Notes: generated by a model not told the origin, from the letters alone. Positions 21,201 to 31,744 are shown, numbered from the stretch's first letter. The stretch is 64,000 bases of DNA from Lepus europaeus (GCF_033115175.1 NC_084836.1:68805297-68869296), one strand, 5' to 3'. Numbers and translations are program-made.

Positions 21201-24200
21201 TTGTTAAGGCGAACTAGGAGGTGGCTGTGGAGACGTCGAGGCAGAGATTCTTAGACTTAGGAAAGACTGACCTCAGAGAAGATTCCATACTAGCTCCTTG
21301 TTGTTGTTTTTTGTTTTCTTTTTTAAGAGATTTTTTTTATTTGAAAGAGAAAGAGGGAGAGGGAGAGACAGGTGAGAGAGAGAGGAAGAGAGGGAGAGAT
21401 CTTCCATCCGGGGGTTCACTCCCCAGATGGTTACAATGGCCGGGGCCAGGCCAGGCTGAAGCCAGGAGCCAGGAGCTTCTTCCAGGTCTCCCACATGGGT
21501 GCAGGGGCCCAAGGACTTGGGCTATCTTCTACTGCTTTCCCAGGCCACAGCAGAGAGCTGGATCAGAAATGGAACAGCTGGGACATGGGCTAGCATCCGT
21601 ATATGATGCCAGTGTTACAGGCAGTGGCTTTACCCACTATACCACGACACTGGTCCCAATCCCCTCATTTAAAAAGATTATTTATTTGAAAGGCAGAGTT
21701 ACAGAGAAGGGGGGGTGTCTTCCATCTGCTGATTCACTCCCCAAATGAGCCCGACGGCTAGTGCTGGGCCAGGCCAAAGCCAGGAGCCAGAAGCTCCATC
21801 CAGGTCTCCCATGTAGTGCAGGGGCCCAAGCACCTGGGCCATCTTTCACTGCTTTCCCAGGCACATTAGCAGGGAGCTGGCTCAGAAGTGGAGTAGCTGG
21901 GACGCGAACTGGCAGCATCGCGGGTGGCAGCTTAACCCACCTCTGCCACAATGCCAGCCCCCAGCCCCTCATTTTATACAAGAGGACACAGAGGCCCAAA
22001 GAAATTAAGGCCCTTGATCACATGACTTGTTAGTGCAGAGCTGAGTGGACACGGGCTTCTCCCTGCATCAAGTGTGCTCACTGCATGTGACGTCACGAAA
22101 GGGTTGTTTGAACGAACCAAAGAAATAATTCATGTGCAACAGCTCTGAGAAAGAGCCAGGGAAAGGAAAGCTACATCAAGCTCTCAAAGCAATTGACACA
22201 AGTGTACGTAATCGCAGTCAGGCAGGCTTATCAACAAACAAGACAGCCTGGATACCTCCTTACGTCACAAAAGCAGGAGTAGGATTGGCAGTTTGGAGCA
22301 CAGAATGGCAAGCAAGGAGGACTCCCTAAAGGAAGAGGCCTGAAGCTGTCACATAAAGAGGAAAGTGATGGGGTGCCCGGGGAGAGACAGGCAGGGAGGC
22401 AGAGTCTGCCCAAGGTTTGGTGGGTGGGGTGCGGAAGGTTTCTCCCCGGGACAGCGAACTGGGGCTGACTCCTGATGTTATGTGTTCTGTCCAGCCAATG
22501 GGCAGCTGGCCCAGGCCCTGCAGCAGGCCTCTCTGCCCAGCGTGAGCTACTCCACCTGCTCCAGCTCTTCCTACTGGGGCTCCACCGTGAAGAACACCAT
22601 GGTGTGTGCTGGCGGAGACGGAGTCCGCGCTGGGTGCCAGGTGAGCCTGCAGGAGGCGTCCGGTCCCGCTCTCCCTCTCCGCCTCCGCCCTCAGCTCCTG
22701 TCTCACACCTGCTCCCACGCCCTGGTGCAGACTCAACTTCCTACCCTGGCATCAGAATGAGAAGCCTTCCGTGGCAATCACGGAATGTCAAAGTCCAAAG
22801 GAAGCTTGAAATTCATCTTGCCCAGTGCCACCCCCCCAAAGCGTAGATGTGGCCCCAACATTTGCGTGTTGGCCCTTGTGTGTGTGTTTCTTTGGAAGTT
22901 GCATGTGACCTACATCTTTTATGGAAGCAAGGAGGGTGGCCTGAGGGGTTGTTGTCATTGGATAGAAGGTGACCCCACTCTCAAAGGTCCAAATTTGTCT
23001 CATAGTTCCTTCATCACCACCCCTTTAGTATTTAGTATTTATAGCAGCATATCAGGTGAGTGTGGGAGGAGAAAGTACCCAAAATAATTGTATAATGTTT
23101 TATGTATAACAGGGCGAATTCTCTTCTATTCAGACACATTACAGGGTTTCTAATGCAGTTCAACAACTCTTCATGGTGTATCGACTGCACGCTGGCAGTG
23201 CGCTAAATACTAGGGATGCGAAATGAACCAAACAAGCTGAAAGACAGGAACAGCTCAGCAGACATACAATGGGAGCTGGTAATTCAGCGTGGCTATGTGT
23301 TGTGATATGGGTATGCATGGAGTGAGGCGAGATCCTGGGAACAGGTGCCGACCTCTACCTGCTGGATAAGAAAAGACACGTTCCTTGAGAAAGTGGAATC
23401 TGTTGTGAGTTCTAAAGGTTAAAGGGGAAAACATCAGGCAAAAAAAAAGAAAAGAAAAGAAAAAAAGCAGACATTCAGAGAGAAGAAAGAGCGTAGAGGA
23501 AGGCAAGGGGCCAAGAAACAACCTGGAAAGCATAGAGAAGTTGAGGGCGTGCCCTATGGCCCCAGCAGGGCTGAGGGTGGAAGCCCACAAGCCAGATCCA
23601 GCCCCCTGCCTGTTTTATTTGTACGGCCTGTGAGCTAAGAGTGGCTGTTGCATTTTTCAATGGTTAGAGGGGGAAAAAATAAAAATATTTCCTGATGTGT
23701 GAAAAATTAGTTTTCATACATAACACTGTATTGGAACCCAGCTGGTTGTTCACTTACTTATTATTATTGTTTGTGGCTGCTTTTGCACCATCGTGCAGCG
23801 GCTGTGACAGAGACCGTATGGCCCACAGGGCTTGACGTAGGTCCTGTCTGGGCGTTTACAGAAGATGGTGGCTGACCCTGACCTAGACGGAAACCCTCAC
23901 CATATACGCAATATCAGGACGTGAGTAGAGAGGCCAGAGGGAGCCTCATGGCTTTGGCTCCCAGTGCCTTGCCTGGGGACTTGCATTTTCTCCCTGAAGG
24001 TTTGGAAACAGAACAGCATGAGCAGATTTGCTTTTAGGAGCGCTGAGAGGCGAGGAGACTGGGTGGCGGCTCTTGCAATGACCCGGGCGAGGACTTGGAG
24101 GTCTCAGTTAGGGTAGCAATGGTAGGAACGAGCAGGAGAATCTCCAGTGACCTCCAGGCTTGTGGTTTAAGGGATCTGGACAGGGAGTTTCTGCCTCCAA

Positions 24201-24419
24201 TGACACAAGACTTACAGGATTCGGAGAGGGAAGGTGACAAATTTGGTTCTGGACAAATTGAGTTTGAGATCCTAGTGGGACAGTCATGGATGGGTTGACC
24301 ACTAAGAAATTCAGATAAGGAAATGGAGCCTGGGAGAGAGAGAGAGACTTGGGTTAGAAGTATCTTTGAGAGCAAATGAAAGCCCTCCCAAGAACGGTTG
24401 CAGGAGAGAGAGAGAGAGA

Positions 24420-24464
<45 letters not shown>

Positions 24465-27400
24465 TGGGTTGGGGAAGAACCATGAGAACATAAGTGTTTG
24501 GGTGGCCAGAGGTAGGTGGAGGACAAGGAACTCACTAGGATCTAAGAAGGGAGGAGTAGAGAGAAGGAAGAGAAAACTATGGAAGAAGAGTTTACATAAT
24601 CTCAGGAAACACTGACAAATAGATCATCACCCAGCACACAGAGGAGCCAGCCAGGAGCCACTGCCGATAAGAATTCCAAATGGCTACCTGGGCAGTTGGT
24701 GACTCACTGGTAATCACGGCAAGAGCACCTTTGGTGGATTGGTGAGGGCTGAGTTTGAGTGAAGGGCGAGGAGTAGAGAGGCAACAAGAACTACAGCAAG
24801 GAATGCACATTCCTCTCCCAAGAACCTCGGGTGACGCAGAGGAACGGAACAGACCCAGACGCTTCAAGGACAGTGAGTCTTGGGGAGGGTGGATCTTTAA
24901 AGAAGAAAGGAAGATGGTTAGCAGAGAGGAAAGGATCCTAGTGAGCCGGACAGAGGGATTAGTAGATGGCACGAGATCCCTGGAGGAGGAGAGAGAGACA
25001 GGAGCAGAGCGGGAGCCGGCTTTGACCAGGAAGATAGCACGTGTCGCATGGAGGGGAGTTTGCAGCCTGGGGAGCTGGCAGGTGTTCTGGGTTATTGCTT
25101 CTAGTTACTCATGAACTGGGAGCCATCTACCTGAAGGCAGAAAGGTGCGAAGGTTGCACAGATCTGCAGTAACTGAGGTAAATGGGGGAAAGGACTGGAC
25201 TGCAAAGTGGTGCCCATAGGCTGAGCTTGGGACCGAGCGATGACCACATGGACGAGTGTCATTGCATGTCACTCAAAGACTGGGTCGTAAGGGAATGGAT
25301 TAACCCAGGGCTGGGCTCTCTCTTGCATGACTGGCATGGAAGAAGAACAGGATTGCAGGTCCCAGCCAAGTGGGGGAGGAGAAGCCAGTAGGAGACTGGG
25401 AGGCTGGCTGAAATCCAGTGGAAGAATTTAAAGGGTTTTTGTGAGCCCAGATAAATAAATAAAATGACCGGTTCACCCTAGTTTTCCTGGGACTTTCCCA
25501 GGAACTCTATATATATGGGCATAGCAGCAAAAACCAGGCAAGTGGGGAGGAGAGGGACCGACAGGTAAACAGGTAACACCACCGTCTCCAGGTCTTTACC
25601 AGCCAGCTCCACCTGTGATCTGAGGTGCAGCCTTTCTGAACTCATTCACGTCCTTCTGCCTGTCTGCCTGTCTGTCTGTCTCTCTCTCTCTGAAAAACTA
25701 GAGTGCTTTCTCCTGGCTGCCACTCCACGCTGGCAGTTCTCAGTCAGTGGTGTCCCTGGGCCCCGCCCCGCTGCAGTCTCTCGAAGGATGCGCCTTCTGG
25801 GTCCCCGGCCTTCGGCTCCCAGTGGTTCACTGAGCCCTTTCCTGCAGCATCCGTGCAGGCCTCTGAGTGTGTTCACAGCTGTTCTTTCTGCTGTAAAATC
25901 CTGCCACACCCTCCATCTCTCCAGAGCCTGGGTCTCTTTTCAGCTCGAATAGCTTAAAATCATTGTATTACAGTACGTACAATTCAATTATCTTCCATTC
26001 CTCTCGTTCGGACATACTCTCAAATCTCTGTTAGAATTTGGGTGGAAAGGATTCGGGTTGCTTTGAGTACAAGAATGAAAATCAATAAGCTAAAAAAAAA
26101 AACCCATCTTTTCCTAAAGTAGCGGCTAGGGGTAGGGTACAGCTAGTTCCTCTTTAAAAGAAAATTAGCCCCAGTTTGAACTTTTGGTCTCTTTCTCTAG
26201 TTCTACTTTCTGTTTTGTTTCATTATGGAATAGATTTTTTAAAAAGTTTACTTATTTGTGTTTAGTTGAGAGGCAGAAAGACAGAGAGAGAGCTCTTCCC
26301 TCATCCGGCTCACGCCCCAAATGGCTGCAGCAGCCAGGACTGGGCCGGGACAAAGCCAGGAGCCAGGAACTCCATCCGAGTTTCCCACGTGCGTGGCACA
26401 GACCCAAGTGTTTGAGCCATTATCTGCTGCTTTCCAGGGTTCACATTAAAGGAAGTTGGCTGGGAAGCAGAGATGGGACTGCATCCCAGGCTCTCTGATA
26501 CCGGGGCTTGAGTGTCCCAAGGGGCAGCTTTAACCTGCTACACCACAACGCCCACCCCTAGTCTTATTTTTTAAGTTTTCATTTTTACCGAAGCTCTGTA
26601 CTTATTAAATTGATTGAATTGGCAAGTAAGTCTCTGAGACTCAATGGAAAAAATTGTCATGATGCTGTCTAGCTTTCTCATCCCCAGAGGGGACCACTTT
26701 TCAATTCTTTTCAGCTAATTCTCTGGCACTCCTCACCTTTAAAAAAAAAAAAAACAACATATTTACATTACTGCTTAATTTTTCAGTTCAGGCATTATGG
26801 GAGATGGGGCTGCTTCCTTTTCTATGCGTACACACCTGCTCCCCTAGGCGTAAACTTTTCCCATCACTTTCTCAATCGCCCAAAATCATTTTGGTGAGAT
26901 CAACATTCGGTGTTCATTATAATTATGTAAAATGCTGTTCACAATCGTGTGGTATTCTAGGATTACTTTCCCTTTCCTGCATCACTTTCTTCCCCAGGGT
27001 TAGTAATTGGCTCTTTCGTTTGCTTAATGTGTGGTCAGGTTCCCACTAATTCCACCCCACATTCTCCAGTCATTTGTAGCTGACCTGTGTCTTGGTGGGT
27101 TCATTTGCATTCATGGTGAGGGACAATTATGGGACATTTTTTCCTGGAAACTCCAAATCTTTGGTCCTGAAAATATTGTTTATTTGATCATGTCTCCCCC
27201 TCCATCTTTAGTTTTCTGTTTCTAGAATTTCTACTATTTACACGTTCACTCCTAAGCAGGTTCTCTGATTTTCTCTATATTTTGTGTGTTCTTTATGTCC
27301 CAGCTTTTCTAATCTTTCATTTCTGCTATGAAGTTTATAATTTCCAAGGGTTATTTTTGTTCTCTTAATGTTCTGTTTAATAGCATGCAGTTCTTGTATC

Positions 27401-27489
27401 ATGGATATAATCTTTTTATTAAAAAATATATTTATTTATTTATTTGAAAAGAAGAGTCACAGAGAGGCAGAGGCACAGAGAGTGGGAGA

Positions 27490-27523
<34 letters not shown>

Positions 27524-29536
27524 AAGTTCTTCCATCTTCTGGTTCACTCCCCAGATGGCCACAATGGCCAGAGCCATGCTGAGCTGAAGCCAGGAGTCAG
27601 GAGCTTCCTCCAGTTCTCCCATGTGGGTGCAGGGGCCCAAGGACTTGGGCCATCTTCTCCTGCTATCCCAGGCCATAGCAGAGAGCTGGATCGGAAGTGG
27701 AACAGCCAGGACTTGAACTGGCAGCCATATGGGATTTGGCACTGCAGGTGGTGGCTTTACCCACTATGCCACAGTGCCAGCCCCCTTGGATATAATCTTA
27801 ATCATAGCTTTATTACTTGTTTTCTTCTCTCTGCTTGGTTGCCTTCATATTTTGTTTCTGTGTTTTGACCTTTCATTTTTGTATTGGAGGTTGTCACTGG
27901 ATGTTTGGGGATCCCTCACTGTCTGCTTTTATTTCAGGGTGGAGTTGTAGCTCTGAGCCTTAAAGGAAATTTGTCTATAGCAGACTTCTCTGGCTAGGCC
28001 ACTATCGTGGATGACTGTCAATGCCAGTGTCTTTGGGTCTTTCCTCTTGCCTGGCCAGATGTCCCAGAGAAATATCTTCTAATTTTATGCTTGGTGTTAT
28101 AGACTTGGCATGCTGGGAGCTGAGTGAGAAACATGCCAAATCCAAATTCTATAAATTCGGGTTCCTCTGATTCTAAGCCTCAGTGTGAAACCACAACCCA
28201 ATGCCTCAGTTTCTCTCCTCTGCACTACATCTTCATTTAAAGAGCACAGACTACCTACCCTGAGCCCAAGTCCCTGACCTACACAGACCCATTGGTTTGA
28301 ATGCTTGGGATGACAGAGGCACTGGAATGCCTACCTGCCCAACCCCAAACTTAAGCCAGTGGAGCTACTGAAATAAGATGTGCAGAGTCCTACGCTAGCA
28401 TCCGAGGGGAAGGTATCAGTAAGACACAGCTCCTGTCTGAAGACACTCAAAGATGTGTGTGGGAGGTAGAAACAAATTATGAAACCAAACTGCGAGCCAG
28501 ATCAGGACATACGTGCTGCAAAGGGGAGGAAGAAGTGCTGTGGTTGTTTAGAAAAGACAAGGTTCATTCTGATTGTGGGGTATGAAGGAAGTGGAGATCT
28601 GAATAAGAACATTAACACTGTACAGCAAAAACAAAGACCCAAAGCGCCGACGTCCTGGAGTTTTAGGACTCCGCTTCTGCTCTGTGCAGGGTGACTCTGG
28701 GGGCCCTCTCCATTGCTTGGTGAATGGCCAGTATGCTGTCCACGGAGTGACCAGCTTTGTATCCAGCCTGGGTTGCAACGTCAGCAAGAAGCCCACAGTC
28801 TTCACCCGGGTCTCTGCTTACATCAGTTGGATAAATAACGTGAGTCTCCTTGAATGATGGGTTGACACAGATTCAACTGGAGATCCAAGCACTGATTGGT
28901 TTGGGGAGCAAAAGTTGGGTTGGCGAAGCCAGCAGCTTCCTTACGACACTCATGAGTTTCTTTCTTTCCCTTCCCTCTGTAGTGCAATTTCCCCCAGTAA
29001 CACTGTCCCCCCCCCCCCCCCCCAGTTCCTCTTCACATACCCACTGAGCACACTACTGCTAACACTAAGACAGGGGCATCAGCAGTTGTGAACCAAGCAC
29101 GTATCAGTGCGGTGCTAAGTCAAAGCCAGGGGAAAACCAGCTTCAGAAAGGCCTGCACGCTTCTGGGTACAAGAGCGAGGCGTCAACATCCTCTCCCACG
29201 CCTCTGGCTGGGGCCATTGTGGAAATTTGCTCTGACTTTGGAGAGAAGTTGTCACATCTTAAATAAACCAAGCTCGATGGAGGGTTAGGTGACTGCCTGT
29301 CCCGACCTGAGAGTCACTCAGCGCATCTCACTGTTCCCTCCAGCCTTTAGACGTTTTCTCGAGCCATGTGAATCTTGGTTCGTGGCCATTTGCTGGGTAT
29401 GCACCCATAACACAGATATATCCTGGTGTAACTCGGGCTTGTTTCTTGCCCCCACCCCCTCTCAACTCCCTGGAAGCTCAGTACCAGGTCAACTTTTATT
29501 TTTTAAAATATTTACTTATTTAATTGAAAGTCAGAG

Positions 29537-29573
<37 letters not shown>

Positions 29574-29960
29574 CAGTAGAGAGAGAGACAGAGAGAGATA
29601 TCTTCCATCTGCTAGTTCACTCCCCAAATGGCCGCAACAGCCAGAGCTAGGCCAATCCAAAGCCAGGAGCTTCTTCGAGGTCTCCCACATGGGTGCAGGG
29701 GCCCAAGTCCTTGGGCCATCTTCTGCTGCTTTCCCAGGGGCATTAGCAGGGAGCTGGATCGGAAGCAGAACAGCTGGGACTCGAAACAGTGCCGGTATGG
29801 GATGCCAGCACTGCAGATGGCAGCTTGCCTTGGAGCACCACACTGCCAACCCCTCAGCTCATATTTAACTGGGAGCCTTGAGGAGATAGAAGGGAGGTGG
29901 GCTGAAGTTACTGTCTGTGGATTTTTCTGTCTTTTCCTTCAGGCCATAGCTTCCAACTGA
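15806..29960 (+). CDS. CELA1: Chymotrypsin-like elastase 1 preproenzyme, complete, 266 residues in eight exons
   Basis: The exons are 15806-15845, 16581-16663, 18888-18988, 20382-20507, 20958-21094, 22495-22640, 28690-28839 and 29943-29960. All have AG/GT borders and sum to 266 codons plus TGA. The product is a secreted S1-family serine endopeptidase that cleaves after small aliphatic residues, made as a zymogen by pancreatic acinar cells. The signal peptide is about residues 1-16. The activation peptide ends in Arg26 before VVGG, so trypsin would release a mature chain of 240 residues. The catalytic triad is His71 (TAAHC), Asp119 (YDIALL) and Ser214 (GDSGGP). The elastase pocket residues Val235 and Thr247 (chymotrypsin numbering 216 and 226) are kept. 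Position 189 is Ala208, where pig and human have Ser. The start gives a complete hydrophobic signal peptide as in rat. No frameshift or premature stop is present. Confidence 0.97.
15846..16580. other. CELA1 intron 1, unique
   Basis: G-rich tracts (for example around 16,210 and 16,300) and no repeat or further exon visible. Confidence 0.5.
16581..16663 (+). CDS. CELA1: CELA1 exon 2: activation peptide and mature N-terminus
   Basis: The exon encodes the end of the signal peptide, the activation peptide finishing PETNTR, and [15 protein letters not shown]. The Arg-Val bond is the trypsin activation site. The acceptor is cacaaag and the donor gtgggt. Confidence 0.95.
16664..17138. other. CELA1 intron 2, CA-rich part
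   Basis: Contains an (AC)n run at about 16722-16740 and scattered ACACACAT words near 16,960. No coding signal. Confidence 0.5.
17155..17535 (+). repeat. Young C-SINE (GGCTCA-head subfamily) with 41-base poly-A
   Basis: A perfect 16-base duplication ACAAAAGCGTGAGCCT (17139-17154 and 17536-17551) brackets it. The poly-A at 17492-17532 is uninterrupted. The Pol III B box TTCTAGTCCCGG is intact. Confidence 0.97.
17822..18190 (+). repeat. C-SINE with ATGCATATATC repeat
   Basis: Head GGGGCCAGCATTGTGGCACA. The CT region holds repeats of TCTATATATGCATATATCA. Tail AAATAAGTAAATAAAT. Confidence 0.85.
18190..18608. repeat. MITE-like element, interrupted
   Basis: AAGATAAGTTTATGTTAGTG before a nested SINE and TTTTTTCATGATACACATTT after it match the internal part of the palindromic element seen at 3482 and 59240. 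Its 5' end is cut by the preceding SINE. Confidence 0.5.
18215..18546 (-). repeat. C-SINE nested in the MITE-like element
   Basis: TTAGTGCAAAA (18204-18214) and TTGGTGCAAAA (18547-18557) flank it as a target duplication with one change. A long GA run follows the tail. Confidence 0.8.
18888..18988 (+). CDS. CELA1: CELA1 exon 3: catalytic histidine
   Basis: The exon encodes [20 protein letters not shown] and [10 protein letters not shown], with the His57-equivalent and the Cys42-Cys58 pair. It ends two bases into a codon. The acceptor is catccag and the donor gtgaga. Confidence 0.95.
19120..19290 (+). repeat. MIR fragment
   Basis: GCAGCCCTGGACAAGTGAG, TCTCAGATGAGGTCATAATA and GTTGTTGTGAGAAGTGAGTA follow the MIR order. 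Diverged. Confidence 0.55.
19316..19472 (+). repeat. MER5-like hAT-Charlie DNA transposon fossil
   Basis: ATGGTTCTCAAATTTGCACT, GAGTTTCTGATTTGGTAGG, TTTCTAACAAGACTTCAG and GATGATGCTGGACCAGCC match the MER5A consensus order that I recall. It lies in CELA1 intron 3. Confidence 0.7.
19481..20068 (+). repeat. C-SINE (old type) split by a SINE in its tail
   Basis: Head AGCCTAGCAGTTAAGACACC. AGTAGTCTAG before and AATAGTCTAG after mark the target duplication, with the tail interrupted at AAAATTTTTA. Confidence 0.75.
19752..20052 (-). repeat. C-SINE, nested
   Basis: GATTTATTTATTTGAGAGGC to CGCTACAGCCCCCC, with a CA run beside the GA region. AAAATTTTTA occurs on both sides. Confidence 0.8.
20382..20507 (+). 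CDS. CELA1: CELA1 exon 4: calcium-loop region
   Basis: The exon encodes [21 protein letters not shown] through WNSNNVAA. The acidic [11 protein letters not shown] stretch matches the calcium-binding loop of pancreatic elastases. The donor is gtaggg. Confidence 0.95.
20958..21094 (+). CDS. CELA1: CELA1 exon 5: catalytic aspartate
   Basis: The exon begins inside the Gly codon before [10 protein letters not shown], with Asp119 of the triad, and runs to YITGWGRTK. It contains an N-S-S sequon (Asn132). The donor is gtaagt. Confidence 0.95.
21319..21657 (-). repeat. C-SINE, full length
   Basis: TTTTTTTTATTTGAAAGAG at the tail; ends CCACGACACTGGTCCC. It lies in CELA1 intron 5. Confidence 0.85.
21671..21964 (-). 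repeat. C-SINE with 10-base target duplication
   Basis: CCCCTCATTT stands at 21661-21670 and again at 21965-21974. The head is CTCTGCCACAATGCCAGCC. Confidence 0.85.
21975..22035 (-). repeat. MIR fragment
   Basis: ACACAGAGGCCCAAAGAAAT and CCCTTGATCACATGACTTG resemble the reverse-strand MIR. Its start is the target site of the preceding SINE. Confidence 0.4.
22495..22640 (+). CDS. CELA1: CELA1 exon 6
   Basis: The exon encodes [16 protein letters not shown] to [13 protein letters not shown] and ends in phase 0. The Ala in VRAGCQ is the residue at chymotrypsin position 189. The acceptor is gtccag and the donor gtgagc. Confidence 0.95.
22641..23577. other. CELA1 intron 6, first part
   Basis: Mostly unique. 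About 23,165-23,260 (CACGCTGGCAGTGCGCTAAA) resembles an old L2-type fragment. A short A/G-rich run at about 23,440-23,465. Confidence 0.35.
23578..23882 (+). repeat. Old mammalian-wide DNA transposon fossil
   Basis: CCAGATCCAGCCCCCTGCC, TGTTTGTGGCTGCTTTTGCA, CTGTGACAGAGACCGTATGG and TTTACAGAAGATGGTGGCTG follow the order of a common mammalian hAT-like repeat. The exact family name is not recalled. Confidence 0.6.
24000..25100 (+). repeat. Purine-rich old interspersed repeat (tentative) with (GA)n
   Basis: GAGCAGATTTGCTTTTAGG, GTTAGGGTAGCAATGG and AAATTGAGTTTGAGATCCTA resemble in order a widespread old mammalian repeat. The plus strand stays strongly purine-biased for about a kilobase. A GA tract lies at 24403-24462. 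Extent and family are uncertain. Confidence 0.35.
24403..24462 (+). repeat. (GA)n purine tract
   Basis: About 60 bases of GAGAGA with a few GAAAGA variants, not attached to a recognisable SINE. Confidence 0.9.
25101..26233. other. CELA1 intron 6, middle part
   Basis: A short (TGCC/TGTC) and CT run near 25,655-25,692. Otherwise unique; no exon signal. Confidence 0.4.
26234..26559 (-). repeat. C-SINE, old type
   Basis: AAAGTTTACTTATTTGTG at the tail, TTTCCCACGTGCGTGGC in the middle, ends CACCACAACGCCCACCCC. Confidence 0.8.
26560..27401. other. AT-rich CELA1 intron sequence, possible old LINE relic
   Basis: T-rich phrases (TTCTAGAATTTCTACTATTT, TTTTGTTCTCTTAATGTTCT), which continue after the next SINE, recall reverse-oriented 3' ends of old L1 copies. 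I cannot confirm this by eye. Confidence 0.25.
27415..27786 (-). repeat. C-SINE with 13-base target duplication
   Basis: TGGATATAATCTT is repeated exactly at 27402-27414 and 27787-27799. It contains a mixed GA/CAGA run and the head CCACAGTGCCAGCCCCC. Confidence 0.92.
27800..28689. other. CELA1 intron 6, last part
   Basis: AT-rich at first, then unique sequence. It ends in the acceptor gctctgtgcag of exon 7. No extra exon seen. Confidence 0.4.
28690..28839 (+). CDS. CELA1: CELA1 exon 7: catalytic serine
   Basis: The exon starts GDSGGPLHC (Ser214) and ends AYISWINN. It contains SFVSSLGC and KPTVF, which carry the two residues that shape the small S1 pocket, plus an N-V-S sequon. It follows a 6 kb intron. 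Confidence 0.95.
29007..29023 (+). repeat. Poly-C tract
   Basis: Seventeen Cs in a row in the last CELA1 intron, followed by AG. As a mononucleotide run the length is open to sequencing error. Confidence 0.85.
29497..29853 (-). repeat. C-SINE, full length
   Basis: AAATATTTACTTATTTAATT at the tail, a GA run, and the head CACCACACTGCCAACCCC. It lies 90 bp upstream of CELA1 exon 8. Confidence 0.85.
29943..29960 (+). CDS. CELA1: CELA1 exon 8: last five codons
   Basis: AIASN and TGA follow the acceptor ttccttcag. The tiny terminal coding exon and the sequence match the C-terminus of other mammalian CELA1 proteins. Confidence 0.9.
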   Translation, partial: AIASN

Positions 29961-30105
29961 GCCTTCTCCTGAGTCCAGCCGCCTACCCAAGATGGCTCCT
30001 ACATCTGCAACAGAACTCAAGGTCAACAAGGAAAAAGCCTTCAAAGAGACTCCTGAGCCACACTCAAAAAGCAAATAAAAAACTGAATATACAGTAAACT
30101 ACTGT
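29961..30105 (+). other. CELA1: CELA1 3' UTR with poly-A signal
   Basis: This is a short UTR with AATAAA at 30074-30079; cleavage is expected about 20 bases later. The next sequence is intergenic. Confidence 0.75.
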
Positions 30106-30269
30106 GTCTTTCCATCTGTAATTAAGGCCTCTAGAGGAAATGCAGGAGAGGGCCCAAGCTGGATTTCACACCTAGGGGCTGGTTCTTCTGGGGGCTGCTT
30201 AAAAAAAAAAAAATTAACAGTCTCCATTTGTAGAATCTTACTAGATTATAATACATGAATAATTTTTAA

Positions 30270-30601
30270 GCTTTATTTATTTATTTGAAAGGCAGAGTTA
30301 CTGAGAGGCAGAGGCAGAGAGAGAGAGAGAGAGAGAGAGAGGTCTTCCATCTGCTGGTTCACTCCCCAAATGGCTGCTATGGACAGAGCTGGGCTGATCT
30401 GAAGTCAGGAGCCAGGAGCTTCTTCTGGGTCTCCCACGCAGGTGCAGGGGCCCAAGGACTTGGGCCATTCTCTACTATTATCCTAGGCCACAGCAGAGAG
30501 CTGGATCAGAAGTGGAGCAGCCAAGACTCCAACCAGTGCCCATATGGAATGCCGGCACTGCAGGCGGCAGCTTTACCCACGGCACTATAGCACCAGCCCT
30601 A
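30270..30601 (-). repeat. C-SINE with 17-base target duplication
   Basis: ACATGAATAATTTTTAA is present exactly at 30253-30269 and 30602-30618. It lies 170 bp past the CELA1 poly-A site. Confidence 0.93.
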
Positions 30602-30618
30602 ACATGAATAATTTTTAA

Positions 30619-30664
30619 AATATTTATTTAGTGGGTAGAGTGACAGGAGACAGAAACAGACACA

Positions 30665-30721
<57 letters not shown>

Positions 30722-30985
30722 GTCTTCTATCTGTTGCTTCACTCCCCAAATGGCAGCAACAGCCAGATCTGAGTCAAGTCAGAGCCAGGAGCCAGGAACT
30801 CCATCTTGGTCTCCAGCATGGGTGGCAGGGGCTCAAGTATTCGAGCCATCTTCAGTTGCCTTCCCAGGTGTATTAGCAGGAAGCTGGATCTGAAGTGGAG
30901 CAGCTGGGACTCCAATCAGCACTCTGATGTGGGGTGCCGGTGTCGCAAGCAGAGGCTTAACCTGCTGCACCCCGTCACTGGCCCC
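30619..30985 (-). repeat. C-SINE with CA and GA runs
   Basis: TATTTATTTAGTGGGTAGAG, then (AC)n(AG)n, and the head CCCGTCACTGGCCCC. It starts immediately at the target site of the previous copy. Confidence 0.85.
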
Positions 30986-31744
30986 CGGAGGCTGCGATCC
31001 TTACCAGGGCCCAAATTAAGCCCAGAGGGAGTAGTTTTATATCATCCAATTCCGGTTATTTTAATATCTACTCACCCATTCATCTGTTTGGTCTCCTGTC
31101 TTCTCCTGTGCCTATTTTCTGTAATCAAAGACATAGAATGCTTGGAAAAGATCCTGAGAGTAGACCGTAGGCTCATGCTTCTTGGTTCACTCTTCAGTGC
31201 CTAGAACAAGCGCTCATCCTGGGCTTCTGAGCAATGCCAACAACTGGGATACAGTACAGACAGGCGTGTAGGCTTAGGAGGTGGGTCAGATGCAAGTGAG
31301 AAGTCAGAAAGGAGACTAGAGAAAAAAGCATAGGAAAAAAAGAAGAAGATGTGAAACAAAGCAAGGGAAGGGGTGAGGGGCAGAGACAGAGTAGAAAGGA
31401 AGAGGCAACAATAGGAGGCCTCAAGCTAAGTGTGAATCAGCACTTCAGGGCTGGGACTAAAATAGGCCAACCGGATCCAGGGTTCTATAAACCACAGAGA
31501 ACCGGGAACCAGATAATTCTGCTGCATCCTGGTCAGGGCTCTGTCTGTCAGAGTGGTCTACCAGGAGACCAGGGGGGAGGGCTTGAAAGGAGAAGTCTGA
31601 CAAGATGGAAGGCAGCTTTTTCATAGCAATCCCTGACGGGCAGACAAAAGGCACGAGGGGTAATAAACATCATAGCCAGAAAGACAGTGGCTGAGACAGG
31701 CTATGTATCAGCAGCAGCTTCTAGAATGTTCTGTAGGCTAGGAA
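30986..31744. other. Intergenic, unique
   Basis: Purine-rich around 31,290-31,400. No exon, promoter or repeat recognised. Confidence 0.35.

Noticed and set aside
24403-24462. CRISPR-like array of short repeats
   Set aside because: It is a simple GA microsatellite with no spacers; the organism is a mammal.
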